A stretch of DNA of 14,679 nucleotides from Pseudomonadales bacterium (GTDB lineage: Bacteria > Pseudomonadota > Gammaproteobacteria > Pseudomonadales > JAHEIH01), in NCBI GenBank assembly GCA_023255355.1, contig JALRIU010000233.1:1-14679 (forward strand), read 5' to 3'. Both the position numbers and the translations under genes were made by a program. Of the stretch, positions 6,316 to 13,804 are shown piece by piece; position 1 is the first letter of the stretch, and every line of letters starts with the position of its first letter. Below the pieces are notes generated by a model. The model made no database searches. It saw nothing but the letters and a program-made list of their open reading frames with translations, and was not told the origin of the DNA.

Positions 6316-8256
6316 ATGAAATTACTTTTAGCACTTGTCACTTTTTTTATTAGTCAATTTTGCCTTGCAAATCTAGCGTATCAGTTTGCACAGCCCTATC
6401 AATATCGCGATGCAAAAATCTCCCCCGACGGTCAAAAAATAGCTCTTTTAACATTGAGCGAAGGACGCCAGGCTTTAGTTTTTTTAGCGAGTGATTCTTT
6501 CAAACTTCTTGGTGGTACTAATTTCAAAGCACCTAAAGAGGTCGGTCAATTTTATTGGGCAAGTGACGAAAGAGTTTTGATCAGTGTTGCTCAAAAACGC
6601 GGATGGGAAGAAAAACCGTCTAATTATGGTGAAATATATGGTGTCAATTTCGATGGCAGTAAAGGTGAGCTACTTTTTGGCTATAGCATAAATAGATCGT
6701 CAGCCAGCCGCTTTAAGGGAAAAGAGGCTTCAAGGGCCTGGGGTGTTCCCATTCATCGACTTAGCCATCTTCACGACCAAGTCCTCATTAAATCCACTCC
6801 CATGTCTGATGGAGGAGAACGCCCTGCAGAAATAAAACAACTCAATATTCTTTCAGGTGTTTTAAGCAAACCATTGCTTGTGTCACCTATCAGTTATGCT
6901 GATTTTCTTACCGATAAATCTGGCAACATCATCACGGCAACTGGCATAAATGATAGCGCGGACATTAAATCATTCTGGCGCAATCCAACCACCAATAGCT
7001 GGCAAGCGATTGATAACAGCCTCATAGTTAGTATTTTCAAACCTATCTATTTTGATCAATCTAACAACAAAATTTATGCCTTGAGCAATTCTTTGACAGA
7101 TACCACTAGCCTCATCAGTTTCTTACCTGAAAGCAATGAAGCAAAGATATTATTCAATGATCCGCGAGCAGATATCGACGAGGTCATTTTTGCAAGTGAC
7201 AACAATGAACTCCTTGCAATAAAAATCAATGTCGACAAGCCCACAATACATTTTTTAAATACAGATCATGCAGAAGCCAGGGTATTACAGTCGATGTATT
7301 CGGTCTTCCCAGGCAAAGATGTCAGCATCACGAGCAGCACTAAGGATGGAAGCCGCCTAATTGTGCTAGTCAAGTCGGACGTCGATACACCTACATACTA
7401 TCTTTTCGATAAAGATAAAGGCTCTCTAGTACAACTTTTTAAAAATTTAGCAGATATTGAAAGCAAGCAACTTAGTCCAACTCAATCTTTTGTAACTACA
7501 TCAAATGATGGCTTAACCTTAAATGGCTATTTCACTGCAGCTAAATATGAGCAAAATAATTCAACAAGCCCAGCTGTAGTTTTAGTTCATGGAGGTCCCA
7601 GGGCGCGCGATAACGCCAACTTTAATCGTATTACGCATTTGTTGTCACAAGCAGGTTATGGTGTAATCCAGGTCAATTTTAGAGGCTCTGAAGGTTTCGG
7701 GCAGCAATTTCTGAGCGCTGGCAACAGGCACTGGGGCAACAAAATACAGCAAGATATTCTTGAAGCCACTCAATACGCCCAATCAATCTTTCATCTGGAC
7801 CCGAATAAAACGTGCATTATGGGAGCGAGTTTTGGCGCTTATTCGAGCATACAGTCCAGCATCATCTATCCAGAACATTACCGTTGTGCCATCGCAAACG
7901 CAGGTATCTATGACCTTGAATTACTCAAGCAAGAAGGTGATGTGCCGCAGTTAGGCTTTGGTAAAGCTTACCTTGCAGAAGCCGTGGGTAATGATGCATC
8001 ACAACTGAGGATGTTTTCACCCATTTTCAATGTCGACAAAATCAAAGCACCACTGTTGATAGCCCATGGCAAGCAAGATAAACGTGCACCCTATGAACAC
8101 GCCGAGAAACTTCTAAAAGCCCTTAAAAGATCCAATAAAAAGGTCACAACATTTATTCAGGAAAGCGAAGGCCACGGTTTTTATAACCCTGAAATTCGCG
8201 AAGCGTATTTTTCAAAGGTATTGGCATTCCTTAAACGGCACAACCCAGTTGAATGA
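6316..8256 (+). CDS. Exported S9-family (prolyl oligopeptidase) serine peptidase
   Basis: A 646-residue protein with a signal peptide (MKLLLALVTFFISQFCLA), an N-terminal beta-propeller-like region to about residue 390 and a C-terminal alpha/beta hydrolase domain. The catalytic triad is readable: S505 in GASFGAY, D588 in HGKQDKRAP and H620 in SEGHGFY. LVHGGPRARDNANFN (about residues 420-434) gives the oxyanion-hole region typical of acylaminoacyl-peptidase/dipeptidyl-peptidase-like S9 members, and RGSEGFG follows. These enzymes cleave oligopeptides, often after proline or from blocked N-termini, and exported members are frequent in marine and Xanthomonas-type gammaproteobacteria. It stands 87 bases after djlA with its own candidate promoter. 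Specificity cannot be read from the sequence. The frame is open without interruption and the size is usual for the family. Confidence 0.9.
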   Translation: MKLLLALVTFFISQFCLANLAYQFAQPYQYRDAKISPDGQKIALLTLSEGRQALVFLASDSFKLLGGTNFKAPKEVGQFYWASDERVLISVAQKRGWEEKPSNYGEIYGVNFDGSKGELLFGYSINRSSASRFKGKEASRAWGVPIHRLSHLHDQVLIKSTPMSDGGERPAEIKQLNILSGVLSKPLLVSPISYADFLTDKSGNIITATGINDSADIKSFWRNPTTNSWQAIDNSLIVSIFKPIYFDQSNNKIYALSNSLTDTTSLISFLPESNEAKILFNDPRADIDEVIFASDNNELLAIKINVDKPTIHFLNTDHAEARVLQSMYSVFPGKDVSITSSTKDGSRLIVLVKSDVDTPTYYLFDKDKGSLVQLFKNLADIESKQLSPTQSFVTTSNDGLTLNGYFTAAKYEQNNSTSPAVVLVHGGPRARDNANFNRITHLLSQAGYGVIQVNFRGSEGFGQQFLSAGNRHWGNKIQQDILEATQYAQSIFHLDPNKTCIMGASFGAYSSIQSSIIYPEHYRCAIANAGIYDLELLKQEGDVPQLGFGKAYLAEAVGNDASQLRMFSPIFNVDKIKAPLLIAHGKQDKRAPYEHAEKLLKALKRSNKKVTTFIQESEGHGFYNPEIREAYFSKVLAFLKRHNPVE

Positions 8257-8258
8257 AT

Positions 8259-8286
8259 CACTGGGCAAATTGCACACTGCCCAGTG
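8259..8286. terminator. Stem-loop between convergent genes, possible bidirectional terminator
   Basis: CACTGGGCA (8259-8267) and TGCCCAGTG (8278-8286) form a perfect 9-base-pair stem around a 10-base loop. It fits exactly between the stop of the S9 peptidase gene (8256) and that of the convergent phoH-like gene (8296). No long T run follows on either strand (only TTTGAATTT on the plus side), so it may be a weak terminator or a 3'-end-stabilising hairpin. Confidence 0.55.
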
Positions 8287-8295
8287 CATTTGAAT

Positions 8296-9675
8296 TTACA
8301 GGTTTTCTTCAGCAAAAGCCGCTAAACGACTGCGTTCAATACCGCCAATTTGCATGATACCTGCGTGTTCAAAGTTTTTGATTTTTTCGACCAAAGACGT
8401 CAACCCACTGGTCAACGGGGTAATATATTTATTATCAATTTGAGCCAAATTACCAAGCACGACAATCTTTGAATCAGCCCCTACACGCGTAATAATCGAC
8501 TTTAGCTGGAACTGTGTTAAAGCCTGTGCCTCATCGATAATGATAAAGGTATTATTGATAGATCGACCCCGCATAAAATTCAGCGATTTAAACTGAATAT
8601 TAGCCCGTTCTTTCACGTACTCAATGCTGCTCATGGGCGAGTCATCACCACCGTGTAAAACCTCAAGATTATCCTCAAAAGCAGCCAACCAAGGTGCCAT
8701 TTTTTCCTCTTCAGTACCGGGTAGAAAACCGATATCCTCAGCAATAGGTGGTGTGGAACGAGTCACGATCATTTTACCGTAGCGTTTATCTTCAAGAATC
8801 GCCTGTAATCCACAGGCAAGTGCCAGAAGGGTTTTACCTGATCCTGCAGGGCCATTTAAAACGACAATATCAACATTTGAATCCTGCAAGAGTTCGACCG
8901 CCATGGCCTGTTCAATATTGCGCGGCTGAAGACCCCATACCTGCTTATTCATAAGACCATCGACACTACGATCACGGATATAGATTTTGCCATCCACAAC
9001 CTGTTCGATATAGCCGACAAATCCCTCACTGTCTATTAAGAACATATTGGGGTGAGCATCAGCAACAGCCTCGTCAGATATGACATGTAACGTGCCACTT
9101 GCACTGCTAGTGGTTTCGACATTACCTATATCCGACCAAAAGCTTCCCTCTAGCTTTTTAAATCCTTTTGAAAGCAAATCGACATCATCGAGAACTTTGT
9201 CTTTGCGGTAATCTTCAACATGTTCAAGCCCAGAGCCTTTGGCTTTTAGACGCATATTGATATCTTTGGTCACAAGACATACATACGTTCCAGGATTTGA
9301 CGCCTGAAGCTCTAATGCAACATTGATGATTCTATTGTCATTCGCATGATTGGGTTTGCCATCAAGAAAAGGAATATTGCTGTGATCGCGAATAATTTGA
9401 TCAGGGAATACGGCAAATACACCACCTGGGGTAGACGTATTATTTAACGGCACACCGTCTTGGATGTCCTTAGGAGATGCGTTCTCTAAGGCTTTCTCCA
9501 TAAGGTTAATGGCAATGCGTGCTTCGCGAGATACAGCCTTATCACGGCGGTCCTTAATATCATCAAGCTCTTCTAGCACAGTCATAGGAACCACGACTTT
9601 ATGCTCATGGAAGGCATTTAATGCCATAGGATCGTGCAGAAAAACGTTAGTGTCTAGCACGTAAATTTTTTGCAT
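8296..9675 (-). CDS. PIN domain-PhoH ATPase fusion protein (PhoH2/YlaK type)
   Basis: A 459-residue cytoplasmic protein with two parts. The N-terminal PIN nuclease domain (about residues 1-150) shows VLDTNVFLHDP with D8, later acidic residues around E35-D39, NDNRIINVAL (D113) and TKDINMRLKAK (D138). After a linker domain, a PhoH-type P-loop ATPase (about 255-455) has GPAGSGKT at 275-282, Walker B IIIDEAQ at about 378-384, the conserved RGRSINNTF just before it, and the C-terminal GGIERSRLA. Mycobacterial PhoH2 of the same architecture has RNA-unwinding and RNase activity, so RNA handling, perhaps under stress, is likely. It is unlike the short PhoH (YbeZ) encoded next to ybeY. GGAGA lies 7 to 8 bases before the ATG. 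It stands alone, about 190 bases from the next minus-strand gene. Confidence 0.92.
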   Translation of the reverse strand: MQKIYVLDTNVFLHDPMALNAFHEHKVVVPMTVLEELDDIKDRRDKAVSREARIAINLMEKALENASPKDIQDGVPLNNTSTPGGVFAVFPDQIIRDHSNIPFLDGKPNHANDNRIINVALELQASNPGTYVCLVTKDINMRLKAKGSGLEHVEDYRKDKVLDDVDLLSKGFKKLEGSFWSDIGNVETTSSASGTLHVISDEAVADAHPNMFLIDSEGFVGYIEQVVDGKIYIRDRSVDGLMNKQVWGLQPRNIEQAMAVELLQDSNVDIVVLNGPAGSGKTLLALACGLQAILEDKRYGKMIVTRSTPPIAEDIGFLPGTEEEKMAPWLAAFEDNLEVLHGGDDSPMSSIEYVKERANIQFKSLNFMRGRSINNTFIIIDEAQALTQFQLKSIITRVGADSKIVVLGNLAQIDNKYITPLTSGLTSLVEKIKNFEHAGIMQIGGIERSRLAAFAEENL

Positions 9676-9866
9676 AGGAAATCTCCAGCAGAAGGTTTGG
9701 ACAACGGCATGCGTTGAGAATAATTATTTTTTTCGTATTTATAGATTAGATGATAAATCGACATCTTAGGGGAGTTTTTTGGAAGAAATATGACAGTTGT
9801 TGAATGTTTCAATCACTGATTTGGGTTCCTCATTCCATAGATAATTTTGATAGTGCTCTTAGCCCG

Positions 9867-10508
9867 TTACGAAGTCAAGGGCTTAAAAATAAACGCATCA
9901 GCCGCAACCGGTTGCCAAGAACATTGATACTTATCCGCGATGTAATCCAATGAAGGCTCTGCATAAAAACAAATATGGGTGGGATCATTTTTATAGTGCC
10001 AGGTGGCAAACCGATCGCGATTTATGACCAACTTTGTCATGATTCCTAAACAACCATCTGGCTTTAAATAACTAAAAAGGTTGGCCAATACACTACCCGG
10101 TTCGGATAAATGCTCAACCACTTCTGTCGCAGTCACCATATGATATGCTTCAGCCAATAGCACGCTTGGGTCATTTGCAAAATAAGGGTCATAACATTCA
10201 ACTTGATAACCTTTTTCGCGAAACATGCTCGCCAAAGCAGGTCCTGGACCACAGCCAAAATCTAATACGTTTGCAGGGGGCGAAATCTCGTTTGCCATTG
10301 GTTCAAAAAGACGCGCCAGAAATGTTCGATAACCAGGATCATCAAGGTGATTTTGATGTTTTTGATACTCGGCAAGCTCTTGTTCTGGCAGAAGATGAAA
10401 CGCCTCAGGCACAAATACAAGCTGACAATATCCACACCGCAGATATTCTCTCCTTTTATCTTGAAAGTAATGACTTACTTCTTTCGAGGAGCATAAAGGA
10501 CAATACAT
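9867..10508 (-). CDS. Zinc-ribbon class I SAM-dependent methyltransferase
   Basis: A 213-residue protein with an N-terminal zinc ribbon (C3-x2-C6 and C25-x2-C28) and a Rossmann-type methyltransferase domain. Motif I is NVLDFGCGPGPALASM (about 80-95); the acidic residue of strand 2 is in VECYDPYF; motif IV-like TATEVVEHL follows and LKPDGCLGIMTKLV is the next strand. WHYKNDPTHICFY (about 165-185) is a well-conserved block in this group, which is common in gammaproteobacteria, but I know of no established substrate. The start overlaps the stop of the CoA-ester lyase gene by one base (TAATG), making it the last gene of a four-gene operon. AGCCC and GGGCT flank its stop codon as a weak 5-base inverted repeat without a T run, so the terminator is unclear. 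What it methylates in relation to its operon partners is unknown. Confidence 0.82.
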   Translation of the reverse strand: MYCPLCSSKEVSHYFQDKRREYLRCGYCQLVFVPEAFHLLPEQELAEYQKHQNHLDDPGYRTFLARLFEPMANEISPPANVLDFGCGPGPALASMFREKGYQVECYDPYFANDPSVLLAEAYHMVTATEVVEHLSEPGSVLANLFSYLKPDGCLGIMTKLVINRDRFATWHYKNDPTHICFYAEPSLDYIADKYQCSWQPVAADAFIFKPLTS

Positions 10509-11362
10509 TATTTTTTTGTTGCTATGGCATCGGCTATAGCTAACAGTCGTTGGGCTTCATGTACATGAAGAGCTTCAACCATTTTCCCATTAACAACAAC
10601 GATACCAGTACCCTGTTGTTCAGCGTCACGCCAAGCATCAACAATTTCACGACTTTGCTGAAGCTGAGTTTGACTAGGAGAAAAACATTGATTGGCTATA
10701 TCGATTTGCTTTGGATGAATCAATGATTTTCCATCAAACCCTAAAAGACGACCTTGCTCGCAAATATTAGCAAATCCTTCGTCATCATCTAATTGACCAT
10801 GCACGCCATCAATCACATCGATTCCAGCTATTCTTGCAGCATTGATACAGCGCGATAGCGCATATTGTAAGCCAGTGCGCAAAGGATCATGTGGCAGCCT
10901 TAATTCTTTGGCAAGATCTGAGGTACCCAAAACCAGCGCCTTAATCTGAGGGCTAACCGCAAGGATCGATTCGATATTGGCTATACACTCGGGCGTTTCA
11001 GCCATAAGCCACAAAGGCATGTCTTGTAATCCAACGTGGGACATTTCTTCTATGCAACGAAGAACATCAGACGCATTATTTGGCTTGGCAAGCAGCAGTG
11101 CATCAAACCCACCCTCTTTAAGCGCATCCAGATCTTCTTGCCACCACTGAGTATCAAGCGCATTGATTCTTACTACAACTGTTGACCGATACCCACCTTG
11201 CGCCAAGGCAGCTATGATATTTTGCCTAGCGATGTTTTTACTTGCAGGGCCGACAGCATCCTCTAAATCGAATATATAAGCATCTGCATTTAAATCGCGC
11301 GCTTTTTCCAAAGCTCGTTGATTTGAACCTGGCATATATAAAACACTGCGTAAGACAAGCAT
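10508..11362 (-). CDS. HpcH/HpaI-family CoA-ester lyase (CitE-like/malyl-CoA lyase-like)
   Basis: A 284-residue TIM-barrel protein starting RSVLYMPGSNQRALEKA after four residues, the classic start of the citrate lyase beta-subunit/malyl-CoA lyase group. DLEDAV (32-37), R65 in VRIN, the metal-ligand pair E122 (ETPE) and D149 (GTSDLAKEL), and GFDGKSLIHPKQI (208-220) are all present. The family cleaves or forms C-C bonds of 3-hydroxyacyl-CoA esters such as malyl-, citramalyl- or citryl-CoA, and some members hydrolyse malyl-CoA. No citrate lyase alpha or gamma genes are near, so it is probably not part of citrate lyase. Near the C-terminus, GKMVEALHVHEA has Glu (E263) where malyl-CoA lyases have Asp. 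The start at 11362 is chosen over an upstream ATG because GGAGA lies 6 bases before it and only one base separates it from the antiporter's stop. Confidence 0.85.
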   Translation of the reverse strand: MLVLRSVLYMPGSNQRALEKARDLNADAYIFDLEDAVGPASKNIARQNIIAALAQGGYRSTVVVRINALDTQWWQEDLDALKEGGFDALLLAKPNNASDVLRCIEEMSHVGLQDMPLWLMAETPECIANIESILAVSPQIKALVLGTSDLAKELRLPHDPLRTGLQYALSRCINAARIAGIDVIDGVHGQLDDDEGFANICEQGRLLGFDGKSLIHPKQIDIANQCFSPSQTQLQQSREIVDAWRDAEQQGTGIVVVNGKMVEALHVHEAQRLLAIADAIATKK

Positions 11363-11363
11363 G

Positions 11364-12809
11364 TTATTTCTCCGACTCATCTGCCGGCACGATTTTGAAC
11401 AAAAGTAGCGCCGAAATAATTGCAATGATTGGATTAATTAGACAAAAAATGGCAAAAGGCGCGTATGACACTGTCGCAACGCCGAGAGTTGCAGACATAT
11501 ATGCACCACAGCTATTCCAAGGCACTAACGGCGAAGTTACCGTACCGCCATCCTCCAACGCACGCGAGAGATTGACTGGGTGAAGTTTCATTTTTTCAAA
11601 TGCGCTTTTAAACATTCGTCCAGGCAATACAATAGAGATATATTGATCTGAAGTAATCACATTCGCAGCAAAGGCGCTAACAATCACTGAACTCACAAGT
11701 GATTGCGTCGACTTAGCAATTTTCAATATTTGAGCGACTAAGGTCTCCAACAAACCCACTCGCTCCATCAAACCACCAAAACTCATGGCACACATAATTA
11801 ACCAGACGGTATTAAGCATGCTAGACATACCACCTTTACTGAGTAAATCATCAACCTCACTTGTACCACTTTGCAGTGCAAAGCCATCTGTCAGGGCAAT
11901 CCAAATTCCGCTAAATACCGACGTAAAATTGGTAACATCTGCCCCAGCTAAAATCGCGGCATTATCCAACTGAAAAAAGACCACAAAGAGGATGCCTACA
12001 AAAATACCAATCCAAATTGAAGGCAAAGCAGGGAGAGGACGCGCAACCACATAGAGCAATACTGGTAAAGGAATCAACAAATACCAACCGACGTTAAAGG
12101 TATTATCTATCAGCAGGGCTATCGATTGTAGATGTTCTAAATCAGCCCCTGCATTAGGTTCACCAACGACTGCAAAAAATATCAGCGCCAAAATAAAGCT
12201 TGGAAATGTTGTCCAAACAAGATGTCGTATATGTGTAAAAAGATCACTACCTGACACCGAGGGTGCTAGATTGGTGGTATCCGAAAGCGGTGACATTTTA
12301 TCACCGAAATATGCTCCTGAAATAATGGCTCCTGCCGCCATTGGCTCAGATAGCCCCATCGTCATTGCCACGCCCATCAAACCGACACCAATCGTACCTG
12401 CTGTAGTCCATGAACTGCCAATACTGATTGATACCATAGCGCTGATAAGACAAGCTGATAAATAGAACCACTCGGCATTGAGCAGCGACAAGCCAAAGTA
12501 AATCATACTAGGAACAGTGCCAGAAAGAATCCAAACGCCTATCAATGACCCTACCGATAAAAGAATGACGATGGCCCCCATAGCATTATGAATGCCTCGA
12601 TTGATAGATGCAGTTAAAGCATCCCAGCTATGGCCATTATAGCGGCCGATTATTGCGGCACAGGCAGCAGCCATTAATAGCGCCATTTGATTGGGACCAG
12701 CAATTGCATTATCACCAAAAAGGGTAATAGCCGTTATCAATAAAACCACTAACACTGCGATAGGCATGAGCGCCTGTATCAATGTGGGTTTTCTTATCGA
12801 CTCAGTCAT
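11364..12809 (-). CDS. nhaC: NhaC-family Na+/H+ antiporter
   Basis: A 481-residue inner-membrane protein with about 11-12 hydrophobic segments. The block ISGAYFGDKMSPLSDTTNLA (about residues 180-200) is the signature of NhaC-type antiporters, and SIGSSWTTAGTIGVGLMG before it and SPLVPWNSCGAY near the C-terminus are also family-typical. NhaC members exchange external protons for internal sodium, or exchange substrate pairs such as malate/lactate in the related MleN of Bacillus. The gene begins inside the stop of the metallo-hydrolase gene (ATGA, 12809-12806) and ends one base before the CoA-ester lyase gene. Given the carbon-metabolism neighbour, an organic-acid-linked antiport (MleN-like) is as plausible as plain sodium export; the sequence does not decide. 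Length is normal and the frame intact. Confidence 0.88.
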   Translation of the reverse strand: MTESIRKPTLIQALMPIAVLVVLLITAITLFGDNAIAGPNQMALLMAAACAAIIGRYNGHSWDALTASINRGIHNAMGAIVILLSVGSLIGVWILSGTVPSMIYFGLSLLNAEWFYLSACLISAMVSISIGSSWTTAGTIGVGLMGVAMTMGLSEPMAAGAIISGAYFGDKMSPLSDTTNLAPSVSGSDLFTHIRHLVWTTFPSFILALIFFAVVGEPNAGADLEHLQSIALLIDNTFNVGWYLLIPLPVLLYVVARPLPALPSIWIGIFVGILFVVFFQLDNAAILAGADVTNFTSVFSGIWIALTDGFALQSGTSEVDDLLSKGGMSSMLNTVWLIMCAMSFGGLMERVGLLETLVAQILKIAKSTQSLVSSVIVSAFAANVITSDQYISIVLPGRMFKSAFEKMKLHPVNLSRALEDGGTVTSPLVPWNSCGAYMSATLGVATVSYAPFAIFCLINPIIAIISALLLFKIVPADESEK

Positions 12810-13660
12810 TTAGATTCCTTGTGAATTTTACGCCACATTGTTTCGCCATCACTTTCAACACGGCCTTCTTTTTCTAATTTTATTAAATGCGCATGTAAGG
12901 ATTTTTCTGCAAAAGGTAATAAACGGGGATCCAGACCCATATATACCTTACCCACTAAATCTTTACGCATTTGCCAATCGCCATCCATTTTGATGAGCAG
13001 TAGGCGCTCTCTTGCTAACCGATGCCGAATCGTATCGTGAATGACTTCATGTGCGTTTTCAATAATATGACCGTGACCTGGCGCGATCTGCATTAGTGGT
13101 AATCCATCAATTTTGCGAAGCGATTCGATATAGTCGTTCATCACGCCATGCGGCGGGATAATCACCACAGTGGTTCCCTGCATGAGGTGATCACCCACAA
13201 AAATCATTTGTTCATTAGACAACCAGAAGCAATAGTGATTATGCACGTGCCCTGGTGTGTGAATGGCTTTGATCGAAAACTCTTCGAGGTCCAGTTGCAA
13301 ACCGTCATAGAGATCAATATCAACAGCAAAGGTTTGATCCTGAAACCCATCATCAGGGATCACTGAACCATAACATGGTGCTTGAGTGCGATGTTTGAGT
13401 ATTCGCGCCCCTGGCGAATGATCACGATGAGTATGGGTCACCCAAATACTATGTAGGCGTCCACCACTTGCATCTATTTCTTCTTGAATGCGGTCAATAT
13501 GCTGCTCATCTGCAGGGCCTGGATCAATCACAACCACTTCGTTGCTTCCAAGTAAATACGTATTGGTGCCAGGGCCGGTCATTACACTGCCATTACTAGC
13601 AGTAATTCGACGCACCAGCGGAGATAGATGATAAGTTGTACCTGATTGGATGTTTGACAC
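12806..13660 (-). CDS. LACTB2-like metallo-beta-lactamase-fold hydrolase
   Basis: A 284-residue protein, first gene of the four-gene operon. The zinc ligands are visible: HTHRDH at 76-81, H138 in TPGHVHNHYCF, D157 in FVGDHLMQGT and H196 in APGHGH. A C-terminal winged-helix-like tail (about 215-284, ending EGRVESDGETMWRKI) matches the domain found in human LACTB2 and its bacterial relatives. LACTB2 is an endoribonuclease; bacterial relatives are often labelled hydroxyacylglutathione hydrolase-like, so the substrate could be a thioester or RNA. The start is taken as GTG at 13660, with GAGGAT 7 bases upstream; the product then begins VSNIQSGTTYHLSPLVRRI. Longer readings from ATG at 13693 or 13840 lack a good ribosome site, and the latter would overlap the uvrA start. 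Confidence 0.83.
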   Translation of the reverse strand: MSNIQSGTTYHLSPLVRRITASNGSVMTGPGTNTYLLGSNEVVVIDPGPADEQHIDRIQEEIDASGGRLHSIWVTHTHRDHSPGARILKHRTQAPCYGSVIPDDGFQDQTFAVDIDLYDGLQLDLEEFSIKAIHTPGHVHNHYCFWLSNEQMIFVGDHLMQGTTVVIIPPHGVMNDYIESLRKIDGLPLMQIAPGHGHIIENAHEVIHDTIRHRLARERLLLIKMDGDWQMRKDLVGKVYMGLDPRLLPFAEKSLHAHLIKLEKEGRVESDGETMWRKIHKESK

Positions 13661-13667
13661 GTATAAG

Positions 13668-13673
13668 ATCCTC
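13668..13673 (-). promoter_or_regulatory. Ribosome-binding site that fixes the GTG start of the metallo-hydrolase
   Basis: Read on the minus strand, GAGGAT ends 7 bases before the GTG at 13660. The in-frame ATG at 13693 has only a weak GAAG upstream. Confidence 0.6.
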
Positions 13674-13688
13674 GTTGGTAAGCATTGT

Positions 13689-13716
13689 GACATAAATAGC
13701 TTCGCGAGTTCATCAA
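13689..13716 (-). promoter_or_regulatory. Weak candidate promoter for the four-gene operon
   Basis: TTGATG (13716-13711) is followed after 16 bases by TATGTC (13694-13689). The -10 matches poorly. The predicted transcript start near 13682 is compatible with the GTG start at 13660 and not with the ATG at 13693, which lies upstream of it. Confidence 0.25.
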
Positions 13717-13745
13717 AAACTGAGCAATGAAAGCGAATGATGACT

Positions 13746-13773
13746 TTGCCCCAAGTAGGTTTTACGTCATAAT
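13746..13773 (+). promoter_or_regulatory. Candidate sigma-70 promoter for uvrA
   Basis: TTGCCC (13746-13751) is followed after 16 bases by CATAAT (13768-13773). The predicted start near 13780 leaves a leader of about 25 bases before the uvrA ATG. No LexA-type CTGT-N8-ACAG element is visible between 13661 and 13804. Confidence 0.45.
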
Positions 13774-13804
13774 TTCGCTTTTGCAAAAAATAAGGCCAAT
13801 ATCC

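Noticed and set aside
9676..9866. Search for a small RNA, promoter or terminator in the gap between the methyltransferase and the phoH-like gene.
   Set aside because: Only an AT-rich tract, a TATAAA without a matching -35 (minus strand) and a weak 5-base inverted repeat around the methyltransferase stop were seen; none is convincing.
8296..10508. Reading the PIN-PhoH protein and the adjacent methyltransferase as a toxin or defence module.
   Set aside because: The PIN domain is fused to a full PhoH ATPase as in a widespread chromosomal protein, the gap between the genes is 190 bases, and there is no antitoxin, restriction or mobile-element gene nearby.
10145..10543. A 132-codon plus-strand frame opposite the zinc-ribbon methyltransferase and lyase junction.
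   Set aside because: It lies against two well-supported genes; the translated sequence is low in structure and resembles nothing known to me.
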